Both the position numbers and the translations under genes were made by a program. This document shows positions 21,368 through 31,442 of a DNA stretch of 64,000 bases, one piece after another. Positions within the stretch are counted from its first letter, which is position 1, and the number at the start of each line of letters is the position of its first letter. The stretch is from Geomonas edaphica (GTDB taxonomy: Bacteria > Desulfobacterota > Desulfuromonadia > Geobacterales > Geobacteraceae): positions 1,285,478-1,349,477 of the forward strand of contig NZ_SSYB01000001.1 of the NCBI RefSeq assembly GCF_004917075.1. Direction: 5' to 3'. The notes under the pieces were generated by a model. It had not been told where the DNA came from and did not search any database. It saw only the letters and a list, made by a program, of their open reading frames with translations.

Positions 21368-21393
21368 TCCCCGGGAGGAATTCCTCCCGGGGA
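21368..21393 (-). terminator. Palindrome acting as terminator after lldP
   Basis: A perfect 26-bp palindrome (arms TCCCCGGGAGGAA) lies 12 bp after the lldP stop and is followed on the minus strand by TTTT. The short T-run may allow some read-through into lrgAB. Confidence 0.65.
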
Positions 21394-21404
21394 AGACTGC
21401 CGAC

Positions 21405-23354
21405 TTACGGGATCATCCAGGGGAATACGTAGGCCTGCAGCGCCACGATGCATCCCATCACGGTGGTGAGGAACAGGGCGTGCTTCAGGGTGAAGCGGAA
21501 CAGGTTCCCCTCTTCGCCTACGAGGCCGGTGGCGGCACAGGCGACGGCGATGGACTGCGGGGAGATCATCTTACCCATGACGCCGCCGCTCGTGTTGGCC
21601 GCGCCGGTCAAAAGCGGGTTCATGCCGAGCTGCTCTGCGGTCACCTTCTGCAGTCCGCCGAAGAGGACGTTGCTGGAGGTGTCGGAGCCGGTCAGGAAGA
21701 CGCCGAGCATGCCGAGGAACGGAGACAGGAACGGGAAGAGCGCGCCCGCTTTCGTGAAGGAGATGCCCATGCTGGTGGTCATGCCGGAGGCGTTCATTAC
21801 GAAGGCAAGGCCGACAACGGAGGCGACGGTGACTGCGGGCCAGCGCATGTCGTACAGGGTCTTGCCCAGTACCTTGAAGAAGTCGGCGATCCCCACACCG
21901 CAGATGAGGGCGGAGATGATGGCTGCGATGAGAATCGCGGTACCTGCCGCGGACATGAAGTTGAAGGTGAACTTGGCGGCGATCTTGGCGGGAAGCTGGT
22001 CGGAGAGTGCCTTGTCTAGCGCCTTGAACTGCGCCTTGTCAACCGCTTTGGATTCGACGATATCCTTCTGGAGTTTCTGCAGGTCCTTCTGTTTCTTATC
22101 CACCGCGTCGAAGGCGGCGAGGCGCTCGGCGGTCAGCACCGCTTTCCCGGCAGGAAGGCTCTGCTCGATCACGAGGAGTTTGTCCTCCAGTCTCTGCAGC
22201 TCGGTGAGACCTGCGGCGAGTGCCGCCTGTCTGGTGTCGGCGGGAGAGAGAGAGGCTGCTTGTTTGGCTGCTTCCTCCTTCACTGCGGCAACCTTCTTCA
22301 CCCCGTCTTCGGGCTTGGAAACCTTCTTAACGATGGCGTTATCGAGTCCGGCGATCGGGAGCACCACCTTACTCTTATCAAGGGAGGTCTTGAGCGACGG
22401 GATGCCCCAAACAAGGACCATGATGGTCAGCGCCAGGTAGGGAGCCCAGGCGCGGAAGACCTGTGCACCGGTGTAGTCGTGGCTTTCCTTGCCGGAAAAC
22501 TCCGGCTCGTGGTCGAAGGTCCAGACCGTGGCAGGCTGCCAGAACTTGAGCAGGATGACGAGGGCGGCCAGGGTGGCAAGCGATGCGGTCACGTCGGGGA
22601 GGTAGGGGCCAAGGTAGCTCGCGGTACCCCACTGAACACCGGCGAAGGTGACACCGCAGACGATGATCGCCGGGAGCACCTCGAGGGTCTTTTTGAGGCC
22701 GCACATGATGATGATTACGTAGAACGGTATGAACACGGAGACGAAGGGAAGCTGGCGCCCGACCATGGTGGAGAGTTTCATCAAGCCGCCGTCGTCGTAC
22801 CCCATGACGCCGGCAAGCGCGACGACCGGAATCCCGATGGCGCCGAAGGCGACCGGTGCGGTGTTGGCGATGAGACAGACCCCCGCGGCATAGAAAGGCC
22901 GAAACCCGAGACCGACAAGCGTTGCGCCCGCGATGGCGACCGGCGTGCCGAAGCCCGCCGCCCCTTCGATGAAGGCGCCGAAGCAGAAGGCGATCAGGAG
23001 GGCCTGCAGGCGACGGTCACCGGTCAACCCGGCCAGCGAGGCACGGATGACCTCGAACTGCCCACCTTTCACCGTTATGTTGTAGAGAAGGATCGTCGTG
23101 ATCACGATGTAGAAAACGGGGAAGAGGCCGAAGGCGGCGCCGTGGAAGGTGGCAAGCCCTGCCAGCTTGGCCGGCATCTGCCAGACGAAGATGGCGATGG
23201 CGACAGCCGAGGCGACTGCCAGCGGCCCCGCCTTGTGGGCCTTCATCTTGAAGACGGCAAGACAGACAAAGATGACGACGAGAGGGATGGCGGCAACCAA
23301 CGCCGACATCGCGATACTTCCCGCGACGGGAGTGTAGCTCTGGATCCATGGCAT
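21405..23354 (-). CDS. lldP: L-lactate permease (LctP/LldP family) with a long charged insert
   Basis: 649 residues; usual members have about 530-560. The membrane core is normal: many hydrophobic segments, FGAFIEGAAGFGTPVAIAGA, GSDTSSNVLFGGLQ and NTSGGVMGKMISPQS near the C-terminus. Between about residues 355 and 455 (nucleotides about 21,990-22,290) there is an Ala/Lys/Glu/Leu-rich, membrane-free stretch that reads as a coiled coil or helical hairpin in a loop that is short in other LldP proteins. The protein imports lactate (or glycolate) with protons for the dehydrogenases encoded around it. A TTGACA promoter with a GntR-like operator lies upstream. Confidence 0.92.
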   Translation of the reverse strand: MPWIQSYTPVAGSIAMSALVAAIPLVVIFVCLAVFKMKAHKAGPLAVASAVAIAIFVWQMPAKLAGLATFHGAAFGLFPVFYIVITTILLYNITVKGGQFEVIRASLAGLTGDRRLQALLIAFCFGAFIEGAAGFGTPVAIAGATLVGLGFRPFYAAGVCLIANTAPVAFGAIGIPVVALAGVMGYDDGGLMKLSTMVGRQLPFVSVFIPFYVIIIMCGLKKTLEVLPAIIVCGVTFAGVQWGTASYLGPYLPDVTASLATLAALVILLKFWQPATVWTFDHEPEFSGKESHDYTGAQVFRAWAPYLALTIMVLVWGIPSLKTSLDKSKVVLPIAGLDNAIVKKVSKPEDGVKKVAAVKEEAAKQAASLSPADTRQAALAAGLTELQRLEDKLLVIEQSLPAGKAVLTAERLAAFDAVDKKQKDLQKLQKDIVESKAVDKAQFKALDKALSDQLPAKIAAKFTFNFMSAAGTAILIAAIISALICGVGIADFFKVLGKTLYDMRWPAVTVASVVGLAFVMNASGMTTSMGISFTKAGALFPFLSPFLGMLGVFLTGSDTSSNVLFGGLQKVTAEQLGMNPLLTGAANTSGGVMGKMISPQSIAVACAATGLVGEEGNLFRFTLKHALFLTTVMGCIVALQAYVFPWMIP

Positions 23355-23804
23355 GACTGTAGTTCTCCTTTGATTCGTGATGCTGGTATGGGCGGCAAAA
23401 AGATTGCGATTACGGGTGCATAAAAATCATCAAAGCAGCGCGGCAGCGTCGGTAAGGACTAGAGACCCTGCGCCTAAAAGCCAGGAGAACCGGCCAATCA
23501 AACCAGGTTATACGTTTTGGTCAGGCCAATTAACCACCTTTTTATAACAGTGTCAAGTTTTTTCGTATTCAGCGACTAAATGGCTTTACTTACGCTTTTT
23601 TTTGGACTAAAGTGCATTGGCCTTTTGGTAATATAAGTTATTTCATATGCCTTTTACGGGGGCTCCCGAACGAACGTATGACATAATAATAGAACAGCGT
23701 CGTGGCAGTTTAAAACGGCTTTAGCGACGTGGCGCCTGTGATGCTGTCCTCCCAGGCGGCCCCAGAGGCACGGCAGAGCATAAACTAGATGGAGGGAAGT
23801 CAGC
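23355..23804. other. Divergent control region between lldP and the lut genes
   Basis: A 450-bp gene-free interval. The half near lldP holds the promoter and operator described separately. The half near lutC is AT-rich around 23,540-23,650, and shows ATTGGCCTTTTGGTAATATAAG, which may contain the -10 of the rightward promoter. The last 150 bp are an untranslated leader with GATGGAGGGA before the lutC start. No small gene is supported. Confidence 0.5.
23517..23556 (-). promoter_or_regulatory. lldP promoter with FadR-type operator
   Basis: Minus strand: TTGACA (23551-23556), a 17-bp spacer, a weak -10 TTAATT, and overlapping it the near-palindrome AATTGGCCTGACCAA (23517-23531), which matches the TTGGT-N3-ACCAA pattern of PdhR/LldR-type sites with one mismatch. 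It is a likely target of the GntR regulator at 16,549-17,271. Confidence 0.55.
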
Positions 23805-24353
23805 ATGTTTGAGCAATTCAAGACCCGGGCGACAGGGGTTGGCGCCGAGGTCCATCGTGTCGTCACCTGCAGGGACGCCGTCGACTTCATCCTCGGTTTC
23901 CTGAAAAAGGAAGGGGTGTCCGATCTATCCGGCAGCTATGCCGTCTGGGCCGATGGGCCGTTTCTGCGCGGCGTGGACCGCGAGCTTCTAAAACAGGTCC
24001 CCGGGCTCTCCCTCGAGGTAACCAGGGAGCGCGCGGCACAGGCGAAGATCGGCATCAGCGAGATGAGCTTCGCCGTCGCCGACACCGGTTCGCTCGTGCA
24101 GGATCAGAGCGCAGTCGACCAGCGCCTCGCTTCATCCCTGACCGGCATCCACGTCGCGGTTGTCCCCTCCGCGAATATCGTCAGCGACAAGACAGCCCTC
24201 TTCTCCCGCATCTCCCCGAAGACAAGCAGGTATATCGCCTTCATCACCGGCCCGAGTCGCACCGCCGACATCGAGCGCGTGCTCACCATAGGCGTGCACG
24301 GCCCCGAGCGGCTCATCATACTCTTTGTCGACGAACTGGGAGGTGCTGCGTAA
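23805..24353 (+). CDS. lutC: LUD-domain lactate utilization protein (LutC type)
   Basis: 182 residues, mostly one LUD domain. The conserved core is visible in GISEMSFAVADTGSLV and the later TGIHVAVVPSANIVSD and FITGPSRTADIERVL segments, with a GVHGPERL end. LutC is the small subunit of the LutABC L-lactate oxidation complex. GGAGGG precedes the ATG. Its stop shares a base with the start of the next gene (TAATG), giving tight coupling with the LutB/LutA fusion. Confidence 0.88.
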   Translation: MFEQFKTRATGVGAEVHRVVTCRDAVDFILGFLKKEGVSDLSGSYAVWADGPFLRGVDRELLKQVPGLSLEVTRERAAQAKIGISEMSFAVADTGSLVQDQSAVDQRLASSLTGIHVAVVPSANIVSDKTALFSRISPKTSRYIAFITGPSRTADIERVLTIGVHGPERLIILFVDELGGAA

Positions 24354-26485
24354 TGAAGAAGGAATTCAAGGCATCCATCAACCGGGCGCTCAACGACGCC
24401 AACCTCACCGGGGCGCTGGGCAAGTTTTCCGAGGCCTACCGGGTGAACCGGGCGAAGGCGTACGATGGGATCGACTTCGAGGCGCTGCGCGGCCGCATTG
24501 CCGAGGCGAAATCATCGGCGGCCTGCCACCTGGACGAGGTGGCGGAAGTATTCAAACAAAACGCCGAAGCGCTCGGTGCCAAGGTTTACCGGACCAGCGA
24601 CCCGGAACAGGTCAAGGAGTACATCCTGCAGGTCGCGCGTGACAACGGCGTGAAGAGCGTCGTCAAGTCGAAGTCGATGGCGAGCGAGGAGATCCACTTG
24701 AACAAGGCGCTCCTCAATGCGGGGATCTCGGTGGCCGAGACAGACCTCGGCGAATGGATCATCCAGCTCGCCGGACAGACGCCGTCGCACATGGTCATGC
24801 CTGCCATCCACCTGACCAAGGAGGAGGTGGCGGAGATCTTCAGCAAGGAGGTCGAGGAACGCCTGGACAGCGATATCCCGCGCCTGGTCAAGGTGGCGAG
24901 AAACGAGCTCCGCCCCAAGTTCCTCGCCGCGGATATGGGGATCTCTGGAGCGAACATAGCCGTCGCCGAAACGGGTAGCATCGTGCTCGTCACCAACGAG
25001 GGGAACGCGCGGCTTACCACCACCCTCCCCCGCATCCACGTGGCCCTCGTCGGGGTGGAAAAGCTGGTTGAGAAGTTCGAGACGGTGGTACCTATCCTCG
25101 ACGCGCTTCCCAGGAGCGCCACCGCCCAGCTCCTCACGAGCTACGTCTCCATCATCACCGGCCCGTCCCCGAACGACGACGGTTCGCTGAAGGATCTGCA
25201 CATCATCCTGATGGACAACCGGCGCACCGAGATGGCGCGCGATCCCAAGTTCAAGCAGGCCCTGCAGTGTATCCGCTGCGGCTCCTGCCTGAATGTCTGT
25301 CCTATCTTCCGCCTGGTGGGGGGGCACGTATTCGGAAAGATCTACACCGGCGGCATCGGCACCATCCTCACCGCCTGGTTCGATGAGCTGCAGAAATCCG
25401 AGGAGATTCAGGGGCTCTGCATCCAGTGCGGCAACTGCACCGAGGTCTGCCCGGGAAAACTCGACATCCCCGAGATGATCCTGGAGATCAGGCGCCGGCT
25501 TGTCCTGGAGAAGGGACAGCCCCTGGCACAGAAGGCGATCTTCAGCGTGGTCAACAACAGGAAACTCTTCCACGGGATGCTGCGCGCCGCCTCGGTGGCG
25601 GGTAAACCGTTCACCTCCGGGAAGTTCATCCGCCACCTGCCCCTCTTTCTTTCCGACCTCACCGACGGCAGGAGCCTCCCCGCCATCGCGGAGAAACCAT
25701 TCCGGGACATTTTCCCCGAAATCCGGCAGCCCAAAGGGGGGGAGAAGGCGGTATTCTACGCCGGCTGCCTGATCGACTTCGCCTATCCCGAGACCGGCAT
25801 CGCCCTCGTTAAGCTCCTGAACAGGGCGGGGATCGAGGTCCTCTTCCCCGAGGAACAGACCTGCTGCGGGGCACCCGCCCTGTACAACGGGGCCTACGAG
25901 GTCGCAGCCCACAACGCGGTCGACAACATCAAGGCACTCCTGGAGGTGGAGGCCAAGTACGTCGTGTCCGCCTGCCCCACCTGCACCGTCGCACTGGCAC
26001 ATGATTTCGCGAAGACCCTGCAGGACCAGGGACGCAGCGAGTGGCTGGACAAGGCAAAGGAGCTCGCCGAAAAGACGGTCGACCTATCGACGCTGGTGAA
26101 ACGCCTGGTGGAAGAGGGACGACTCAGTTTTGAGGAAGGGGAGGACCTGGGGAGGATCACCTATCACGACTCCTGCCACCTAAAGAGGACGCTGAAGGTG
26201 TCGCAAGAGCCACGCGAACTGCTGCAAAAGGCGGGTTACGAACTGGCCGAGATGTACGAGTGCGACATGTGCTGCGGCATGGGGGGCTCCTACTCGATGA
26301 AGCTCCCCGAGATCTCCGCCCCGATCCTGAAGCGCAAGCTGCATAACATCAAGGAAACCGGGGCCGCGCTTGTCGCCATGGACTGCCCAGGTTGCGTGAT
26401 GCAGATCCGCGGCGGATTCGACCAGGACGGCGAGACGGTTCGGGTCCGGCACACCGCCGAACTCCTCGCGGAGCGACTCAAATAG
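24353..26485 (+). CDS. LutB-LutA fusion: LUD, 4Fe-4S and CCG domains in one chain
   Basis: 710 residues. Residues 1 to about 290 are the LutB-type LUD domain (DMGISGANIAVAETGSIVLV, SIITGPSPND). Two 4Fe-4S motifs follow (CIRCGSCLNVCP from residue 306, CIQCGNCTEVCPG from 356). The last about 260 residues match LutA: two CCG domains with CCGAPALYNG near 504 and CDMCCGMGGSYSMK near 637, plus DCPGCVMQI. Separate LutA and LutB genes are usual in Bacillus; here they are fused. With LutC it should oxidise L-lactate to pyruvate, giving a second lactate route beside GlcD/GlcF. A terminator follows. Confidence 0.9.
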   Translation: MKKEFKASINRALNDANLTGALGKFSEAYRVNRAKAYDGIDFEALRGRIAEAKSSAACHLDEVAEVFKQNAEALGAKVYRTSDPEQVKEYILQVARDNGVKSVVKSKSMASEEIHLNKALLNAGISVAETDLGEWIIQLAGQTPSHMVMPAIHLTKEEVAEIFSKEVEERLDSDIPRLVKVARNELRPKFLAADMGISGANIAVAETGSIVLVTNEGNARLTTTLPRIHVALVGVEKLVEKFETVVPILDALPRSATAQLLTSYVSIITGPSPNDDGSLKDLHIILMDNRRTEMARDPKFKQALQCIRCGSCLNVCPIFRLVGGHVFGKIYTGGIGTILTAWFDELQKSEEIQGLCIQCGNCTEVCPGKLDIPEMILEIRRRLVLEKGQPLAQKAIFSVVNNRKLFHGMLRAASVAGKPFTSGKFIRHLPLFLSDLTDGRSLPAIAEKPFRDIFPEIRQPKGGEKAVFYAGCLIDFAYPETGIALVKLLNRAGIEVLFPEEQTCCGAPALYNGAYEVAAHNAVDNIKALLEVEAKYVVSACPTCTVALAHDFAKTLQDQGRSEWLDKAKELAEKTVDLSTLVKRLVEEGRLSFEEGEDLGRITYHDSCHLKRTLKVSQEPRELLQKAGYELAEMYECDMCCGMGGSYSMKLPEISAPILKRKLHNIKETGAALVAMDCPGCVMQIRGGFDQDGETVRVRHTAELLAERLK

Positions 26486-26507
26486 AACTTCAGACGCCGA
26501 AAATGGA

Positions 26508-26535
26508 AAAAGCCGCTCAAAAGAGCGGCTTTTTT
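26508..26535 (+). terminator. Rho-independent terminator after the lut genes
   Basis: Stem AAGCCGCTC / GAGCGGCTT with an AAAA loop, then TTTTT. It may also serve the convergent small gene that ends at 26,559. Confidence 0.92.
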
Positions 26536-26558
26536 CGTTACAGCGGTGTGCGAAACGT

Positions 26559-26786
26559 TCACCCTTTAATCTTGGCTTCCTCCGGTTTCGCGAAGATGGC
26601 TTTGACTGCGCCGATTACCAGCATGGCTGCAGGCACCAGTTGGCCTGCTACGATGACTGCTGCAAACCCCATGAAGGCCCAGACCAGGAGGCCAGGCTCG
26701 TCCGCCTGTGCACCGTTGGCGGCAAATGCCGTTGTTGCAGATGCGGCTGTTGCGATGATCGTATTGATATATGTTCTCGCTCTCAT
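26559..26786 (-). CDS. Small exported or membrane protein, unknown function
   Basis: 75 residues, with AAGGAGG seven bases before the ATG. The N-terminus (YINTIIATAASATTAFAANGA) looks like a cleavable signal peptide ending at an Ala-x-Ala site. It is followed by one strong membrane segment (LVWAFMGFAAVIVAGQLVPAAM) and a short basic tail. No known domain is recognised. The ribosome-binding site and clean signal/TM layout support a real gene. The 334 bp upstream contain no other gene. Confidence 0.65.
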   Translation of the reverse strand: MRARTYINTIIATAASATTAFAANGAQADEPGLLVWAFMGFAAVIVAGQLVPAAMLVIGAVKAIFAKPEEAKIKG

Positions 26787-27120
26787 GACATCCTCCTTTT
26801 GGACCTGTCGTTTTCTGCTGACTTACGATTAGCATCAAACATGCCAGCCCTTCAAAAAGAGTATGCAAAGAGTAAAAATTCAGTTAAAACAATCACTTAA
26901 CAACAAGAAGCGCGGACCGACCACAGAGCGATTGAGCAGTAAGTTGTATGTTTTTTCCATACACCTCGCACCGCCCCGGAATGCCTTACACCGGTCATCC
27001 AGCGTAAGTGGCCGGGATGACATGCGAATCAAACTGACAGGAGGGTGTATATGCGCCGCATGCGGGGCGGTTGATGGTGTAGTAAAAACGGGAGTGTCTC
27101 CGGTGTGCCCCCTTCTCCGT
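26787..27120. other. Gene-free interval upstream of the small membrane protein
   Basis: This is mostly AT-rich upstream sequence of the small gene. A 7-bp inverted repeat GTCATCC / GGATGAC (26994-27021) with a 14-base loop lies here, without a T-run. A GACAGGAGGG motif followed by ATG at about 27,050 opens only a seven-codon frame, which is not supported as a gene. Confidence 0.4.
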
Positions 27121-27729
27121 CTATTTCGCCTTGACCATTTCCACCTCGATGTTGATGACGACCTCGTCGCCTACCGCAACGCCACCGGCCTCAAGCATCT
27201 TGTTCCAGATCAGCCCGTAATCCTTCCTGTTGATCGTCGTCGTTGCCGATGCCCCTCTTCGGACGTTTCCCATCGGGTCCTTGATCTCACCACTGAGGCC
27301 TTCCACCTGCAGCACAACCGGCCTCGTGACGCCATGCAGGGTCAGGTTTCCCGCAAGTTTGAACGCGCCACCGGCTCCCTTCATGACACCGGTCGACACG
27401 AAGGTCATGGTCGGATATTTGGCCACATCGAGAAAATCAGGGCTTTTGAGGTGAGCGTCCCTTTTGGCAACCCCGGTATCGATCGAGGTCGTATCTATGG
27501 TCACCGTGGTAGAAGACTTCGTGATGTCCTTGTCGTCTACGTTGACCACGCCGGAAACCTTGCCGAAGCCCCCCTTGACGTTCGATACCATCAGGTGCCG
27601 CACTTTGAACCCCACGCTGGTATGCTCCGGATCGATGTTCCACGTAGACGCGATGGCAAATACCGGTGCCATGATGAGAAACGCTGCGGTAAAGAAGCCC
27701 GCCACTCTTTTCATAGCTGTTCTATGCAT
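27121..27729 (-). CDS. YceI-family periplasmic protein
   Basis: 202 residues from the ATG at 27729, chosen because AGAGGAGG lies just upstream. The signal peptide (VAGFFTAAFLIMAPVFAIAS) is followed by a complete YceI lipocalin-like barrel: WNIDPEHTSVGFKVRHLMVS at its start, VGFGK/VVNVDDKD, LKSPDFLDVAKYPTMTF, and DYGLIWNKMLEAGGVAVGDE near the end. YceI proteins bind polyprenoid or amphiphilic lipids in the periplasm, and some are linked to stress or metabolite transport. It is a single-gene unit. Confidence 0.92.
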   Translation of the reverse strand: MHRTAMKRVAGFFTAAFLIMAPVFAIASTWNIDPEHTSVGFKVRHLMVSNVKGGFGKVSGVVNVDDKDITKSSTTVTIDTTSIDTGVAKRDAHLKSPDFLDVAKYPTMTFVSTGVMKGAGGAFKLAGNLTLHGVTRPVVLQVEGLSGEIKDPMGNVRRGASATTTINRKDYGLIWNKMLEAGGVAVGDEVVINIEVEMVKAK

Positions 27730-27905
27730 CGTGTTCCTCCTCTTGAACGAAATGACGTTGATACACCATGGAAAGAATACCATTTCGATCCTATTTGTCC
27801 AAATGAAAGAGAAGAGAGAGTGTGGCTCTGAAGAGAAGGCGGGGGAGCGATCTGGCGGGTAGATGAGACAGGTTTAGCTGCGTCTGGTTGCGGCTTCAGC
27901 GAGGG

Positions 27906-28100
27906 TCAGGCGGTGCCTGTCCTTCTTTCCTCGCCGCTGTACGTCGTGTTGCGCTGTGCGCGTACGGGGTCGACACCGATGCGGACCCATCCGGATCTAC
28001 GCCGGAATCGGGTTATGGCGCCGCTCTTGATCAGGGGCTCCAGCATGAAGTCTTTTACGTAGTCGTACCTGTCGTCGTTGTAGCTCACCTGAATGAGCAT
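27906..28100 (-). CDS. Small conserved protein (GSU3473-like)
   Basis: 64 residues from the ATG at 28100 (MLIQVSYNDDRYDYVKDFML), which has GGAGG six bases upstream; an earlier Met four codons back lacks this. The pattern DRYDYVKDFMLEPLIKSGAI, RFRRRSGWVRIGVDPVR is, from memory, that of a small protein family repeated in Geobacter genomes. It has no membrane segment or known catalytic motif. It contains a basic patch (RFRRRSGW). Function unknown. Confidence 0.6.
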   Translation of the reverse strand: MLIQVSYNDDRYDYVKDFMLEPLIKSGAITRFRRRSGWVRIGVDPVRAQRNTTYSGEERRTGTA

Positions 28101-28266
28101 AACGGCCTCCATTGTGAGGAAAAGTCTGTCGTCGTTCGGCGATGCGCGCTGCGAGAAATCCTGACCATGCCACGGGAACTTTTAACACGGTTTCCTCAAA
28201 AAGTCCAAATTTAACGTATCAGGATTAACGCATATGTACCGCCAACCGCACCGCCAGAAACGACAA

Positions 28267-28293
28267 CAGGGGAAGATCATTGATCTTCCCCTG
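28267..28293 (-). terminator. Terminator of the polyamine operon
   Basis: A perfect inverted repeat with 13-bp arms (CAGGGGAAGATCA / TGATCTTCCCCTG) lies 45 bp after the speA stop. The downstream T-content is modest on the minus strand (TGTTGTCGTTT), so efficiency is uncertain. Confidence 0.65.
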
Positions 28294-28337
28294 CTTTGTA
28301 TCGGATTGGCATTCACAACCTTTAAAGGAAAAGACTT

Positions 28338-30245
<1,908 letters not shown>

Positions 30246-30287
30246 TTTCAGTTCACCATGTGCAGCAAAGTGGAGTGTTGACAGTCA

Positions 30288-31442
30288 TCACGACAAGCGG
30301 TTCTTGAAGTCTTCATAGCCGAAGCTGCGCACGACGCGCAGTTCACCGGTTTCCGGCTCATAGGTGCAGATATGCGGCAACTGGATGCCGTTAAAAGTGG
30401 TGGTCTTCACCATCGTGTAGTGCGACATGTCCAGGAAGGCGAGTTTCTCACCCGGGACGAGCTTATGGTCAAAGGACCAGTCGCCGATGACGTCGCCGGC
30501 AAGGCACGAGGGACCGCCCAGACGGTAGTCATGCTCCTTCTCACCGGGTAGGTACCCCTCCTGGATCTCGGGACGGTAGGGCATCTCCAGGATGTCGGGC
30601 ATATGGCAGGTGGCGGAGACGTCCAGGACCGCTATGTCCACCTCGTTGTGCACCACGTCGAGCACCTCCGAGACCAGGATGCCGGTGCCGATGGCGATCG
30701 CTTCCCCCGGTTCGAGGTAGACCTCGAGGTCGTATTTCTCACGGTAGTAACGCACCAATTCGACGAGGGCATCGATGTCGTACCCCTCGCGCGTGATGTG
30801 GTGCCCTCCCCCCAGGTTCAGCCACTTCATCTGCGGCAGGAACGCGCCGAACTTCTCCTCGAAGACCTTGGAGGTCCGCTCCAACGGCTCGAAGAGCTGC
30901 TCGCACAGGGTATGAAAGTGCAGGCCTTCGACTCCGGCCAGGGATTTCCCCTCGAACTCCGAGTGCAGGATCCCCAAGCGCGACTTAGGTGCCGCCGGGT
31001 CGTAGATCGGGGTGTGCCCCTCGGAATGCCCCGGGTTGACCCTGAGCCCGACCGAGACACGACCGGCGTACTCTTCCCACATGGGACGGAAACGCTCCAG
31101 CTGGTTGAAGGAGTTGAAAACCAGGTGGTTCGAGGTGGTGAGGAGCTCCGCCACGTCGCTTTCCTTGAAGGCTGCGGAGAAGCTGTGCACCTCGCGGCCG
31201 AATTCCTCGCGACCAAGGCGCGCCTCCCAGGGGGAGCTCGCGCAGATCCCGTGCAGCGTCTGCGCGATGACCGGGAAGACGCTCCACATGGAGAACGCTT
31301 TCAGCGCCAGAAGGATCTTGGCGCCGCTGCGCTTTTGCACCTCGTCGAGTATGGCCAGGTTGTGGCGCAGCCGCCCCAGGTCGACCACGAAGGCCGGCGA
31401 CGGGGCGAGCCGCGTCATCTCTTCTACGTGCAGCTTGGTCAC
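30288..31442 (-). CDS. nspC: Carboxynorspermidine/carboxyspermidine decarboxylase
   Basis: 384 residues, starting with GTG immediately after the stop of the preceding gene, so translation is coupled. It is a fold-III PLP decarboxylase: LLALKAFSMWSVFP holds the PLP lysine, WLNLGGGHHITREGYD the phosphate loop, and GGPSCLAGDVIGDW the cysteine of the active site. NspC makes spermidine (or norspermidine) by decarboxylating the carboxy intermediate. With the dehydrogenase upstream it forms the alternative spermidine pathway that starts from aspartate semialdehyde and putrescine. Confidence 0.93.
   Translation of the reverse strand: MTKLHVEEMTRLAPSPAFVVDLGRLRHNLAILDEVQKRSGAKILLALKAFSMWSVFPVIAQTLHGICASSPWEARLGREEFGREVHSFSAAFKESDVAELLTTSNHLVFNSFNQLERFRPMWEEYAGRVSVGLRVNPGHSEGHTPIYDPAAPKSRLGILHSEFEGKSLAGVEGLHFHTLCEQLFEPLERTSKVFEEKFGAFLPQMKWLNLGGGHHITREGYDIDALVELVRYYREKYDLEVYLEPGEAIAIGTGILVSEVLDVVHNEVDIAVLDVSATCHMPDILEMPYRPEIQEGYLPGEKEHDYRLGGPSCLAGDVIGDWSFDHKLVPGEKLAFLDMSHYTMVKTTTFNGIQLPHICTYEPETGELRVVRSFGYEDFKNRLS

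Noticed and set aside
23411-23650. A leader peptide or attenuator for the lactate genes
   Set aside because: No coherent short frame with ribosome-binding site plus terminator-like stem was found; operator-based control explains the region better.
27050-27075. Small gene at the AGGAGGG-ATG near 27,050
   Set aside because: The frame ends after seven codons, too short to support as a peptide gene without more evidence.
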